A stretch of DNA of 64,000 nt from JAHZFN01 sp965149945 (GCA_965149945.1 CBCTTQ010000006.1:1-64000); one strand, 5' to 3'. Counted from the stretch's first letter, positions 36,801-44,540 are shown. Translations and numbers: made by a program. Notes: a model not told the origin generated them from the sequence alone.

Positions 36801-37899
36801 AGATACCGACACGGAAATTATGATTAACGATACGGTGGTTACCAGTGCGGAGATGCGGCAATATACCACTTACGCTACTTATACGATGGTAAGTTATACC
36901 GGTGAGGAAACTCATTCTGTTGTGGGAATTTTACTCAGTGATTTGGTGGAACATTTCCTGCCCGATAAATGCGTGCCGTATGTTACAATAACCGCGTTGG
37001 ATTACAGCACCATGGGATATAGCAGGGATATGTTTGACGATACGATGATTGCCTGGGAAATTGACGGACTGCCCCCCGGCAGTTATGATTATGACAACCA
37101 TCTTCGCGTTGCCGTAGACGGCGGTTCCAGCGGTATGTGGTTGTATTCCCCGGCTTTGTTTGAGGCGAACACGACAGATCATCAATACGGCGCTCCGGAA
37201 ACCGTCGCGCCTACTTGTGTGAAAGATGGATATACCAAGCATGTATGTTCCGTTTGCGGTCATGAGGAACGATATGATATTGTGTCCGCCACCGGGAAAC
37301 ACAACTGGGATATCAGCTATGTACAGAAAGAGGCTACCTGTACGGAAGGCGGCGGCATTTTGTACTATTGCGGAACTTGCGGAATGAGTAAGTTGGTGGA
37401 TTCCGATCCCCTTGGTCATCATTGGAACAACCAAGGAATTTGTGATACTTGTGACGCCGTGTTGGCGGATGGAGCGGTGGTTGTGACAAAAGACCAAGAA
37501 CAAACACCCGTTGCGCAGGTGACTCCTCCGGCAGAAGGTTGGCGTTTACATGAAGAAAATACCTTTACTGTAAGCAGTGAAAAAGCCTGCGCTGTTTTGG
37601 TGAAAAACGATGACCGTTATGAACGCTTGGAAGGAGTCAAACAAACAGAAGATAGCTATCAATTCTCGGTAACATGGACAGAAGACACGACAGTTTTTGT
37701 ATTGCTGGCCGGTGATGCTAATTTCGATGGAACACTGGATGTGCGGGACGCGATGCTGACTCGGGAAGCGGTATCGGCAAAAATCGAGCCATCCGGCAGA
37801 AATCTGGCATTAGATGTGAACAAAGATGAACAATTGGATAATACCGACGTAACGAATATTTTGTCCGCCGCCTTGAAAAAAAGCGGGCTGGATTGGTAA
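33805..37899 (+). CDS. Secreted subtilisin-like (S8) multidomain protease with C-terminal dockerin
   Basis: A 1364-residue exported protein. A signal peptide (LCAFLLGASMLLTSFGSPALA) precedes an I9-like propeptide ending VEYIEPNY. The S8 catalytic domain has Asp-194 (VAVIDSGL), His-230 (GHGTFVSG), oxyanion Asn-334 (CAAGND) and Ser-405 (NGTSFSCPE). Next come several carboxypeptidase-regulatory/PEGA-like beta repeats (about 490-830). Two similar domains (near 835 and 1005, each with a LIEHF/LVEHF segment and a MIAW motif) alternate with zinc-knuckle-like CXXC pairs (YTCTQCGN, CTRCG, CSVCG). The end (1303-1362) is a type I dockerin with two calcium loops, DANFDGTLDVRD and DVNKDEQLDNTD. The cohesin gene follows 15 bases later. 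Start is the ATG eight bases after GGAG. Confidence 0.9.
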   Translation: MNRKKWRRLCAFLLGASMLLTSFGSPALAADAAKRAEVNAWNAMETQLEEKTEDLPQSEYDGYIIKLKEDLSPKVSLAMEEEAEDTPGIEAVEYAEDLYTAESLEDAQEFTTARNVEYIEPNYLLEIYDSDTELLSETNPDDTYYTSGDQWNLDQMNVGEAWALGLEGQDMDGSADMDYDGDPDNDEVVVAVIDSGLKEGHEDIDWSRVLPGHNFLDTSNASDTDDTQGHGTFVSGLMVATKDNGKGIAGISQNIYVMPLKVFNSRTTATSVIVNAINYAAEQKENFDASKGQQGTNISVINMSLGGETAESSLQSAVERAIDAGIIVICAAGNDGDMRASYPAQYAIGVGSTNSAEEVSYYSQRLSLANGAGYENKVWVMAPGENVTSTYMESTNSYYTANGTSFSCPEVAALAALAVSLKNDLTEYYPDSQNNHEAFRQLLKETAVPKSGSAGEINGQDVEYGWGIVDFGQTLTALIGEVEGEGKVFLQAANEAGSVIPDAEITVTDTTNEQVISPNEDGSYTLQLGRRYQYAAEADRYQAKTGILVTLSEERTVTVTLAGQTYKTRFDVRNSRGNLINNPEITVSKIGGGTVTQNQDGSFSTGNGNYLYTVSAGGYFPQSGSFVIDDLKESNLEENGKLISLTVHGDIDVCSVKMTAIGAEGTDITEDTIVDDNGIKKSATTITVLNSQNVPQEVYTDGYYKLEPDTYTYTVENEQYKTVSGSFIIREEDKDTAQEQKVYLSDRVYNVYFDIFPLYAARLVTVTNGLGEVERPVVDDMDIRYRLCDGTYRYRVESAGYQTLTGTFTVNGKTTNVELRLEKGSGVVDDGTSDTPFLTINTSLFPVSDLQDYQTKATYTIGDVATEVTGITMTDLIEHFTNPLQEASGVSVRVGEDQEYTISAEDFKRTMIAWQDDQLYLATDGAKVMIADPQVVTVLYHVHQEVTDVLKEATCTEPGLARYTCTQCGNVREAELPALGHDYDPNTGICTRCGDSLELDTDTEIMINDTVVTSAEMRQYTTYATYTMVSYTGEETHSVVGILLSDLVEHFLPDKCVPYVTITALDYSTMGYSRDMFDDTMIAWEIDGLPPGSYDYDNHLRVAVDGGSSGMWLYSPALFEANTTDHQYGAPETVAPTCVKDGYTKHVCSVCGHEERYDIVSATGKHNWDISYVQKEATCTEGGGILYYCGTCGMSKLVDSDPLGHHWNNQGICDTCDAVLADGAVVVTKDQEQTPVAQVTPPAEGWRLHEENTFTVSSEKACAVLVKNDDRYERLEGVKQTEDSYQFSVTWTEDTTVFVLLAGDANFDGTLDVRDAMLTREAVSAKIEPSGRNLALDVNKDEQLDNTDVTNILSAALKKSGLDW
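37711..37890 (+). other. Dockerin type I module within the protease
   Basis: Two F-hand-like calcium loops (Asp-1304/Asn/Asp ... Asp-1315 and Asp-1337/Asn/Asp ... Asp-1348) separated by 21 residues, each followed by a helix. This is the duplicated dockerin pattern DXNXDXXXXXXD. Positions 10-11 differ between repeats (Val-Arg and Asn-Thr), so the module is not symmetric. Confidence 0.85.
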
Positions 37900-37914
37900 G
37901 GAGACGAAAAGAAA

Positions 37915-39276
37915 ATGAAAAATCAATGGAAACGATTTCTTCCGATTTTGCTGGGATTAATCCTATGTTTCGGGTTCAGCGCGACTGCATGGGCGGCAGA
38001 CCAGAGTTTGTCGCTGAAACTGGATCAATCGGAAGTGACTGCGGGTACTGCTCAGACGGTGACGATGACTGTGGAGCTGCCCCGAGCAGTGAAAGCCGGA
38101 GGTTATGAATTGACCTGTGTTTATCCGGAAGCTTTCAGCATTGACGCTATCAACAATGATGACGAGCGGGTAGGCGGCAGCCTGGCAAGTCAGTATTATA
38201 ACTTGGATAACGGGATGATCAAATGGTTTGATATGGACTTACAAGATGAAAATCTGACCAAATTGGCACAGGTAACCTTCCATATTCCCGCCAATACAGT
38301 GGCGGGAACCTATGAAATCGGCGTTAAGGAAGTAGCGGTTTATGCGGAAAACGGCCGCGCCACTGTTTTTGAACTGCCGGAAGCGACAACCCTGAGTCTC
38401 ACCGTAAGCGGCAGTAGTGGCGGCGGAGGCGGCGGTGGTGGTACCGTTGCGAAAGAGTATACCGTTACACTGCCCACTGACTTGGTGAACGGCAAAGTGG
38501 CAGCGGATAAGAGCAGCGCCGCTAAAGGAGAACCCGTAACGATTACCGTCACACCGGACAATGGTCATGAACTGGAACAGATATCCGTAACGGATCAAAA
38601 AGGACACAGCGTGGACTTGAAAGATTTGGGCAACGGTAAATACTCCTTCACCATGCCCGCGTCGGCAGTTACAGTTGAGGCTGCTTTCACAACAGACCTT
38701 GACGAGGATTGCCCGTCCGCGCGCTTTACGGACGTAAAACAGGACGGCTGGTACCATGAAGCCATTGATTATGTGGTGGAAGAAGGCATGATGAATGGCA
38801 TCAGCGATACATTGTTCGCACCCAACGACTCCACTACCAGAGCGATGATTGCGACCATCCTTTGGCGTTTGGAAGGCAGCCCCGAAGTGGATGCCTCTAT
38901 GGACTATCAGGACGTGGTCGCCGGCAGCTGGTATGAGGAAGCGGTTCGCTGGGCTACCCAGGCGGGCGTTGTTGAAGGTTACGGCAACGGAACCTTCCTG
39001 CCCAACGGCGACATTACCAGAGAAGAAATGGCGACGATGCTGTATCGATATGCTGAATATAAAGGTGTTGATACAGAGACGGTAGAAGACGCCGATCTTG
39101 ATCGTTTCGGCGATGTTGCCTCGATCAGCGCTTGGGCAATCGATGCTATGAATTGGGCTTGCGGTACCGGTTTGATACAGGGAACTCCGGAAAGCAACTT
39201 GGAGCCCGGTTCCGGTGCGACTCGCGCGGAAGCGGCCCAGTTGTTGCGGAATTACTCATTGGAGATCGCGGCATAA
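37915..39276 (+). CDS. Cohesin-like, SLH-anchored cell-surface scaffold protein
   Basis: A 453-residue exported protein. Signal peptide of about 27 residues (ILCFGFSATAWA). Residues about 29-163 match the cohesin/Big-like beta-sandwich: LDQSEVTAGTAQTVTMTVEL, a CVYPEAFSIDAI strand, IKWFDMDLQDENLTKLAQVT and TYEIGVKEVAVYAENG. A glycine-rich linker (from about 165) leads to a small repeat domain (YTVTLPTDLVNGKVAADKSS, FTMPASAVTVEAAF). Three SLH domains follow (starting near 268, 328 and 395; FTDVKQDGWYHEAIDYV and later copies), which bind secondary wall polymers. It is the obvious anchor partner of the dockerin protease upstream. The cohesin assignment is by pattern; the rest is secure. Confidence 0.85.
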   Translation: MKNQWKRFLPILLGLILCFGFSATAWAADQSLSLKLDQSEVTAGTAQTVTMTVELPRAVKAGGYELTCVYPEAFSIDAINNDDERVGGSLASQYYNLDNGMIKWFDMDLQDENLTKLAQVTFHIPANTVAGTYEIGVKEVAVYAENGRATVFELPEATTLSLTVSGSSGGGGGGGGTVAKEYTVTLPTDLVNGKVAADKSSAAKGEPVTITVTPDNGHELEQISVTDQKGHSVDLKDLGNGKYSFTMPASAVTVEAAFTTDLDEDCPSARFTDVKQDGWYHEAIDYVVEEGMMNGISDTLFAPNDSTTRAMIATILWRLEGSPEVDASMDYQDVVAGSWYEEAVRWATQAGVVEGYGNGTFLPNGDITREEMATMLYRYAEYKGVDTETVEDADLDRFGDVASISAWAIDAMNWACGTGLIQGTPESNLEPGSGATRAEAAQLLRNYSLEIAA

Positions 39277-39298
39277 TGTTTGTAACACAAAAAATCAA

Positions 39299-39337
39299 AA
39301 AAGAGGTTGGTTCTGTTTCAGAACCGACCTCTTTTTT
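39299..39337 (+). terminator. Terminator of the protease-scaffold operon
   Basis: A 15-base stem AAGAGGTTGGTTCTG / CAGAACCGACCTCTT with a three-base loop and T's. Confidence 0.9.
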
Positions 39338-39404
39338 CTTTATTTACGAAAGGCGTTTAAATGAAGATTGCTTAAAAAGTAATAAAATCGTTTTCTGTTT
39401 ACAT

Positions 39405-39439
39405 AAAAACCGACTCCCTGCTGAAAAGCAGGGGGTCGG
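39405..39439 (-). terminator. Terminator of the LytTR regulator gene
   Basis: On the minus strand a 13-base stem (CCGACCCCCTGCT / AGCAGGGAGTCGG, one G-T) ends in TTTTT. Confidence 0.85.
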
Positions 39440-39490
39440 CGGGAGAAGACAGGTCGTAATTGTTTGTTTTTATGCCAATGAAGATGATAT

Positions 39491-40219
39491 TTATTCTTTG
39501 GTATTTCCCAGTGATTTTTTCAGGCTGAGCAAATATTTTCTGCCGATAGGAATAACGGCTCCTGTTTTTAACTGGATTTCGTCATAGGAAAAGGAGACGA
39601 TTTGTTTCCGCGCGATCAAATAAGAACGATGGACACGGATGAAACCATAAGGCAGAAGGCGATGTTCTAATTGCTCAAAGGTAGAAGTGAAGTCAAAGGT
39701 GACTTCCGCGCTGTTTTCCTGATAATGGACGCAGAGCATGCGACCTTTGGCTTCCACATAAATAATGCTGGCAATGGGAATGTTTTTGTATTCATTGGCG
39801 CCTTTTAACAGCAGAAACTTTTGTTGTTTCTGGTCACAATAATCAATGGCTGCTTCCAAAATCGTTTTTTGGCGAGTCGGAGATGTTACATTTTTGACAA
39901 TATAGTGGAATGTCCGCACATCAAAGGCATAGATGGCATATTGGTCGCTGTCACTGATAAAAATGATTTCTCCTTCGTAGTGTAATTCTGTGCGCAGTTT
40001 GTGGGCGGCGCGCAGTCCTTCTACGCCCGGCGGCCAATCAATGTTCAAAAGAAGCAGATCGACGCTGGGAGCGATTTCTTCCATTTCAAACAGCAGTTGC
40101 GGAATAGAGCGGAACACAAGAATTTCGGGTTCGATGTTTTTGGCGGCGGAAATTTCTTCGATCATTTGGATTCGTTGGTCTATTTCCGCCTGATCGTTGT
40201 CGCAAATTGCGAGGCGCAT
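39491..40219 (-). CDS. LytTR-type response regulator with atypical receiver
   Basis: A 242-residue regulator. Residues about 1-120 form a CheY-like receiver (MRLAICDNDQAEIDQRI; later FISDSDQYAIYAFDVRTFHYIVK). Residues about 135-238 form a LytTR DNA-binding domain (EYKNIPIASIIYVEAKGRM, FIRVHRSYLIARKQI, IPIGRKYLLSLKKSL). At the usual phospho-acceptor site the sequence reads LLLLNIDWPPG, with Asn where Asp is expected and one extra residue before the Gly. Phosphorylation may be lost or shifted to the next Asp. No histidine kinase is adjacent. RBS is CAGGAGGGGG. It is convergent with the protease operon. Confidence 0.88.
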   Translation of the reverse strand: MRLAICDNDQAEIDQRIQMIEEISAAKNIEPEILVFRSIPQLLFEMEEIAPSVDLLLLNIDWPPGVEGLRAAHKLRTELHYEGEIIFISDSDQYAIYAFDVRTFHYIVKNVTSPTRQKTILEAAIDYCDQKQQKFLLLKGANEYKNIPIASIIYVEAKGRMLCVHYQENSAEVTFDFTSTFEQLEHRLLPYGFIRVHRSYLIARKQIVSFSYDEIQLKTGAVIPIGRKYLLSLKKSLGNTKE

Positions 40220-41382
40220 AAGCTCCCCCTCCTGTTTTGATATGACATGTCGTTCAATACCTTTTCAAATACCCAATAAACTACTTTTAGTATACGCCAA
40301 AATTGAGGAAATGTGGGGAGAAAATTAAAATTTTCTCACTTTCGAAAAGCTTTTGATCTCCGAAATTTGCTTTTTTAAACGAAAAAGCAAGAAAGGTTGT
40401 CGTTCGTGATTTTTAACAAAAAAACGGAGACAGGAAGAGGAAGGACAAAAGAAATAGCTGTTTTTATGCATTTTTATGCATTTCTGATGCCCTTCCCGGT
40501 TACGATACGGATGAGAAAAATTTGTGATGAAAAATTCGACGGTTTTCATCATTTAAAAGCTTTTTTGAAAAATATTTTCCTCTTTTTTAAAATTATTCTC
40601 TTTGATGAATATTGATAAAGTTTTTTAGGAGTTTGTTTTGGAAGCATTTGCCGCGGAAGGGTCTTTGCCTTCTTTTTTCATCTTCAGTTCACGGACGATG
40701 CCGTAAACGACAGAAATGGGTAAAGCGATGCAACTGGCGATTAACAGGACAGAAACGATGATTTTGGTCATGGGATTTTCCTCCTTCTTTTTTGGGGCTG
40801 AGTTTTGTTTTTCTTTTTTTTTTGCTGATCAGGTTTTACAATATAAAAGAAAACCGTTTGCAAAAAGGTGTATACAAAAAACAAAACAGCCCGAATCTGC
40901 AAGCTGTAAATTGTTATTATTCTCATTTTGGAAACTGATAGGAAACGAGAAAAAGAAACCGCACGCAGATTTTTTTCTACCTATTTAATAAATTGTAAAA
41001 TAAGTATAGCATATGATTCTGAGAAATACGGAAAATTGTATAAACAACCATATACCGTCACGAACAACGATAAAACCCCAAAAAGTTGAAAATTTTCTGA
41101 AAATAGTGGCTTCTCTTTCGCCTATATGAAGTTTTTGTGATGATATTGATGGAAATTACAAAGAAAAAAACAATGAATTCCCGGTTTTCTGATTAACGGA
41201 TGTTGGTTCCGACTGCAGGAAATGATAATGTGTCCGAAGAAAAAAATCAGCTCGCGTTACTGTGAGGCGGGGAAAAGCAATTCGGCATACTTTGTCACGT
41301 ATTCATTGGAAATATGATACAACATTTGCCTCGCTGTTCCGGGGAACACTTTGTACAGCAGAGAAGAAAGGTAGGAGACAAA
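40220..41382. other. AT-rich interval with one very small gene
   Basis: Apart from the 48-residue membrane peptide gene at 40625-40771 (minus strand), no gene is supported in about 1.1 kb. The sequence is strongly AT-rich. The promoter of the LytTR gene should lie near 40240-40310. Confidence 0.5.
40625..40771 (-). CDS. 48-residue single-helix membrane peptide
   Basis: A very short gene. ATG is preceded by a near-perfect AAGGAGGAAAA at ideal spacing. The product has one hydrophobic helix (IIVSVLLIASCIALPISVVY) and then a polar, lysine-rich tail (IVRELKMKKEGKDPSAANAS). No family recognised. The strong ribosome site makes it more convincing than other small frames here. Confidence 0.65.
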   Translation of the reverse strand: MTKIIVSVLLIASCIALPISVVYGIVRELKMKKEGKDPSAANASKTNS

Positions 41383-41925
41383 GTGGATAAAAAAAAGAAA
41401 CGGCGAGCCTTCTGTTTTTTTCAGTGCGGGAAAAGTAAAAACAACGATCGCGGCTTGAGAGACTTTTTTACAGAACGGTGTTGGCGCTGGACGGGGTTGG
41501 TTTTGATGGGATTGTTGTGCTGCGGTCTGGCGGGACTCGCTTTTGGGCAGGTTGCTTTACAAAGCGGGCTTTCGGAACGGCTTTCTTTTGGCGGCAATTG
41601 GTACGGCAAAACTTATCAAATCCAAACTGCCGCCGGAGAACAGGATGATTTGTGGGGCAATGTAACCTTAGAATTGGTAGGCTTTTCGGCGTTATCCCGA
41701 GCGTCAGTGTTGATCAATGGAAAATCGGTGGGAAATTTTACAGAACAAGCAGTTACAGTGCGTGTTGTCCGTGGGGATAAATTAGCAGTAGATACTTCTG
41801 CTTACGCGCTGCCTGTCAGTATACGAATTAAAAGCGTTTCTTCTATCATTGACAGCAGCAAATTACAAGAATTGACTACAGCGAGACAGGAAACGGTCCG
41901 ACTGGGAATCATCTCGTTTCGTTAG
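41383..41925 (+). CDS. Hypothetical single-pass membrane protein
   Basis: A 180-residue protein of no recognised family. A lysine-rich N-terminus precedes one membrane helix (WTGLVLMGLLCCGLAGLAFG) and an exterior beta-rich domain of about 120 residues (VTLELVGFSALSRASVLING, VVRGDKLAVDTSAYALPVSI). The start is a GTG after TAGGAGACAAA; the longer frame upstream has no ribosome site. It stands just before the HutP-like gene, in the same direction, and may be co-transcribed. Confidence 0.65.
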   Translation: MDKKKKRRAFCFFQCGKSKNNDRGLRDFFTERCWRWTGLVLMGLLCCGLAGLAFGQVALQSGLSERLSFGGNWYGKTYQIQTAAGEQDDLWGNVTLELVGFSALSRASVLINGKSVGNFTEQAVTVRVVRGDKLAVDTSAYALPVSIRIKSVSSIIDSSKLQELTTARQETVRLGIISFR

Positions 41926-42116
41926 ACGGGATGGAAGAAAAAAGGAATATCAAAATTCCTCTCAAAATGACTTGTCAAAAAATCAATGCCAAAGTATAAT
42001 AGAATATGTATAGCTGTATGTGATCTGTGTTTTTTGTATAGGCAGTGTAGTATGGACACAGAATGACGAAGAAGCGCGACAACGAGGCATGAGAATACGC
42101 AGGAAGGAAGAATGGA

Positions 42117-42548
42117 ATGGATTATAAAAACCAAAAAGTGTTAGACAGTAAACGGGTCGCCTCTGCGGCTCTGAAGATGACTTTGGCAGAAACCAGGGAA
42201 GAAGAAGAAGTCTTAAAACAAGAGTTGCGGCAAGCGGGAATTTTAGCGGCGGCAGTAAACTATGGCGGGGATGCCTTATCATCGGTTTCTAAAATTGTGG
42301 AACGCGCGGTGGTAGCCGCGAAACGGGAAGGAATTATCAAAGATGTCCATACGGAAGAAGGCGCCGTAGCCGGCGCCGCCCATGAGGCGCTGCAGCAAAT
42401 TATGCCCAAGGCAATGGGTCTTTCTATCGGCGGCAAAATCGGTATCGCCAAACATCATGATCACGTCAGTGTGGCTATGGTGATGAGCATCGGCATGCTC
42501 CATTTGAACGAAGTCGCCGTAGGAATGTCTCACCGCGCCATCGGTTAG
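42117..42548 (+). CDS. HutP-family RNA-binding regulator
   Basis: A 143-residue protein matching HutP, the Mg2+- and histidine-dependent antiterminator of Bacillus hut mRNA, in length and pattern (SKRVASAALKMTLAETREEE, GIAKHHDHVSVAMVMSIGML, VAVGMSHRAIG). HutP's metal-binding histidines have plausible counterparts in KHHDHV and MSHR. No hut genes are nearby; it sits ahead of cmk-plsC-ispH as in other Clostridia I recall, so its target RNA is probably different. RBS is GGAAGGAAG. Confidence 0.82.
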   Translation: MDYKNQKVLDSKRVASAALKMTLAETREEEEVLKQELRQAGILAAAVNYGGDALSSVSKIVERAVVAAKREGIIKDVHTEEGAVAGAAHEALQQIMPKAMGLSIGGKIGIAKHHDHVSVAMVMSIGMLHLNEVAVGMSHRAIG

Positions 42549-42678
42549 TTTGGGGACATGTTCGGAAGGCGGAGTTAATTTATAACCGAACATAGGCATT
42601 TCGGTATATTGCCGAAAACCGTTATGAAACAAAAATTAAGAGATGAAAGAATTACATAACATGTAGGAAGGGTCTGGA

Positions 42679-43275
42679 ATGTTTTTATATGTCAGAGATG
42701 TCAAATCAGCGGCGGAGGCCGCGGACGCTATTGAAAAAGGCGCGGCGGCATTGGCGGTTTCTCTTTCTTCGCGGCGGAACATGGAGGCGGAAGAAACCCG
42801 TACTTGGCTGGAAGAATTACCTATGCAGGTGATGAAAATCGGGGAATTTGGCAATGAGCCCTATTATGACATTGAGGAGATGGCGACTTTTTGCCATTTA
42901 GATGTTTTGTTGTTGCGAGATTTGCGAACCATAAAAGATTTCTCTCATTATACCGGTCGGGTAATGGTGGAAATCACAGAATGGGAGTTGCAAGACATGA
43001 AGCGTTTTGAGCCTGCCCAATATGAGCAGCTGCTGGAAACCGCCGATGGATTGCGTTTGCGATTGACGGACTATACTAATTTGGACAATGGCTCCTTTTG
43101 GCAATATCTACGCGCTTTTCCCAAACCGTTGTTTTTGGCAATGGATTTGGAAGGGGGCAGCATTGCGGATGTTTTGGAATTGCTCCGTAACAAAAAAGTG
43201 CCTCAATTAGCGGCATTGTTTGTGGATTATGAAGATTTGGACGGAGGGCGGCGACGCCGGAAGGAGGAAGCATGA
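42679..43275 (+). CDS. TIM-barrel-like protein resembling phosphoribosylanthranilate isomerase
   Basis: A 198-residue protein. The N-terminal pattern VRDVKSAAEAADAIEKGAAA and the alternation of strands and helices resemble TrpF-type (beta/alpha)8 barrels, but the catalytic Cys and Asp motifs of TrpF are not evident. No other trp genes are near. Its end overlaps the cmk start by four bases, which implies translational coupling. Function unknown. Confidence 0.5.
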   Translation: MFLYVRDVKSAAEAADAIEKGAAALAVSLSSRRNMEAEETRTWLEELPMQVMKIGEFGNEPYYDIEEMATFCHLDVLLLRDLRTIKDFSHYTGRVMVEITEWELQDMKRFEPAQYEQLLETADGLRLRLTDYTNLDNGSFWQYLRAFPKPLFLAMDLEGGSIADVLELLRNKKVPQLAALFVDYEDLDGGRRRRKEEA

Positions 43276-43933
43276 AAAAGGTCATTGCCATTGATGGTCC
43301 GGCTGGCGCCGGTAAGAGCACTGTCGCCAAACAATTGGCTCAAAAACTGGGATATTTATATATTGATACCGGCGCAATGTATCGCGCGGTGGCTTTAGCG
43401 GCTCTGCGTGATGGCATTGCTTTTGATGATGCGGATCGCCTGACAGAATTAGCGGGTCGGGCGGTGATTGATTTGAATGCGGCGGACGGCGCTTATTCAG
43501 TATTTTTAAACGGTGAGGATGTCAGCGAAGCTATCCGCCTGCCGGAAGTGGGAGCCGCCGCTTCTCCGGTTTCTGCCGTATCGGGCGTGCGGCAACATCT
43601 GTTGCGGCAGCAACGGAGAATGGCGTCAGAAGGATGTGTGATCATGGATGGACGGGATATCGGAACGGTGGTGCTGCCCGATGCTGATTTAAAGATTTTC
43701 CTGACGGCGTCTCTTGAAGAACGAGCAAAGAGGCGTTTTTTGGAACAACTCAAGAACAGGTTAAGGCAGAAATCGCACAACGAGATTATCAGGATTCTCA
43801 TCGCGCCGCCGCGCCGTTGATGCGGGCAAAAGACGCGATTTTGTTAGTGACGGATGATATGACGGTATCGGAAGTTGTGCAGAAAATCAGCGAATTGGCA
43901 AACGAAGGAGAAACGGAAGAAGGACGAAAGTAA
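43272..43933 (+). pseudogene. cmk: Cytidylate kinase with an apparent frameshift
   Basis: Cytidylate kinase phosphorylates CMP and dCMP. The N-terminal 160 residues are normal: Walker A GPAGAGKST, YIDTGAMYRAVALAALRDG, VMDGRDIGTVVLPDADLKIF and the lid EERAKRRF. The frame then ends at 43820 (182 residues). The true C-terminus continues in the -1 frame from about 43750 (EIAQRDYQDSHRAAAPLMRA, then KDAILLVTDD) to a stop at 43933. A single base is missing near the six-T run at 43736-43741. Compared with other Cmk proteins, the lid-to-EIAQRD segment is also a few residues short. The gene is normally essential and stands in its usual place before plsC, so a sequencing or assembly error is likely. Confidence 0.8.
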
Positions 43934-43934
43934 T

Positions 43935-44540
43935 ATGGTATACCAATTAGCGGCGAAAATTATGACGCTGTATTGCAAACTGCGAAAGGTGCGTTTTGAG
44001 GGATTGGAAAATTTGTTGGCGGAAGGGCCTGTGGTGGTGATTGCCAACCATAATTATTGGACAGATCCCATTTTTGTCGGATTATCTTATTATAAAACGC
44101 TTTCTCGCCAAGTGTTTTTCATGGCAAAAGAGGAATTGTTTCGGGGAAAAATTATCACACGGTTGTTGAAATTGGCGGGGGTATTTCCTGTCTCGCGGAC
44201 AGGTACGGATTTAAAGGCACTGAAAACCGCCATGTGGCATTTGAAAAACAACGATGTACTGGGAATTTTCCCGGAAGGTACTCGTTATCATCACGCGGAC
44301 GATGAACCGTTGGCGGATTTTAAACCGGGCGCGGTGTTGATTGCTTATAAAGGCAAGGCGCCGGTAATTCCCATCGGGATTGAAAACGCTCGCAATTGTT
44401 TTCGGCTGACCAAGCCGGCTCCCGTTGTCAGAATCGGAAAACCCATTTACTTTACCGATATCGAAGGTAAAAGTAAACAGGAAGTACTCGATGAATATAC
44501 AGAAATTTGTAAGGCGGGATTGCTGCAGGAATTAAGCTAA
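43935..44540 (+). CDS. plsC: 1-acyl-sn-glycerol-3-phosphate acyltransferase (PlsC family)
   Basis: A 201-residue membrane-associated enzyme adding the second acyl chain to make phosphatidic acid. It shows the catalytic H-X4-D motif (ANHNYWTDP), the acceptor-binding FPEGTR and the later PVIPIGIEN. The start is the ATG one base after the cmk stop in the restored frame; the longer frame upstream overlaps cmk. Together with plsY and gpsA downstream it covers phosphatidate synthesis. Confidence 0.92.
   Translation: MVYQLAAKIMTLYCKLRKVRFEGLENLLAEGPVVVIANHNYWTDPIFVGLSYYKTLSRQVFFMAKEELFRGKIITRLLKLAGVFPVSRTGTDLKALKTAMWHLKNNDVLGIFPEGTRYHHADDEPLADFKPGAVLIAYKGKAPVIPIGIENARNCFRLTKPAPVVRIGKPIYFTDIEGKSKQEVLDEYTEICKAGLLQELS

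Noticed and set aside
36634..37480. Repeated CXXC segments considered as a CRISPR-like or tandem DNA repeat
   Set aside because: The repetition is at protein level only (zinc-knuckle-like modules); DNA copies have diverged and there is no spacer structure. No CRISPR array was seen anywhere in the window.
38340..38561. Minus-strand proline-rich frame opposite the scaffold linker
   Set aside because: Shadow of the glycine-rich linker codons on the sense strand.
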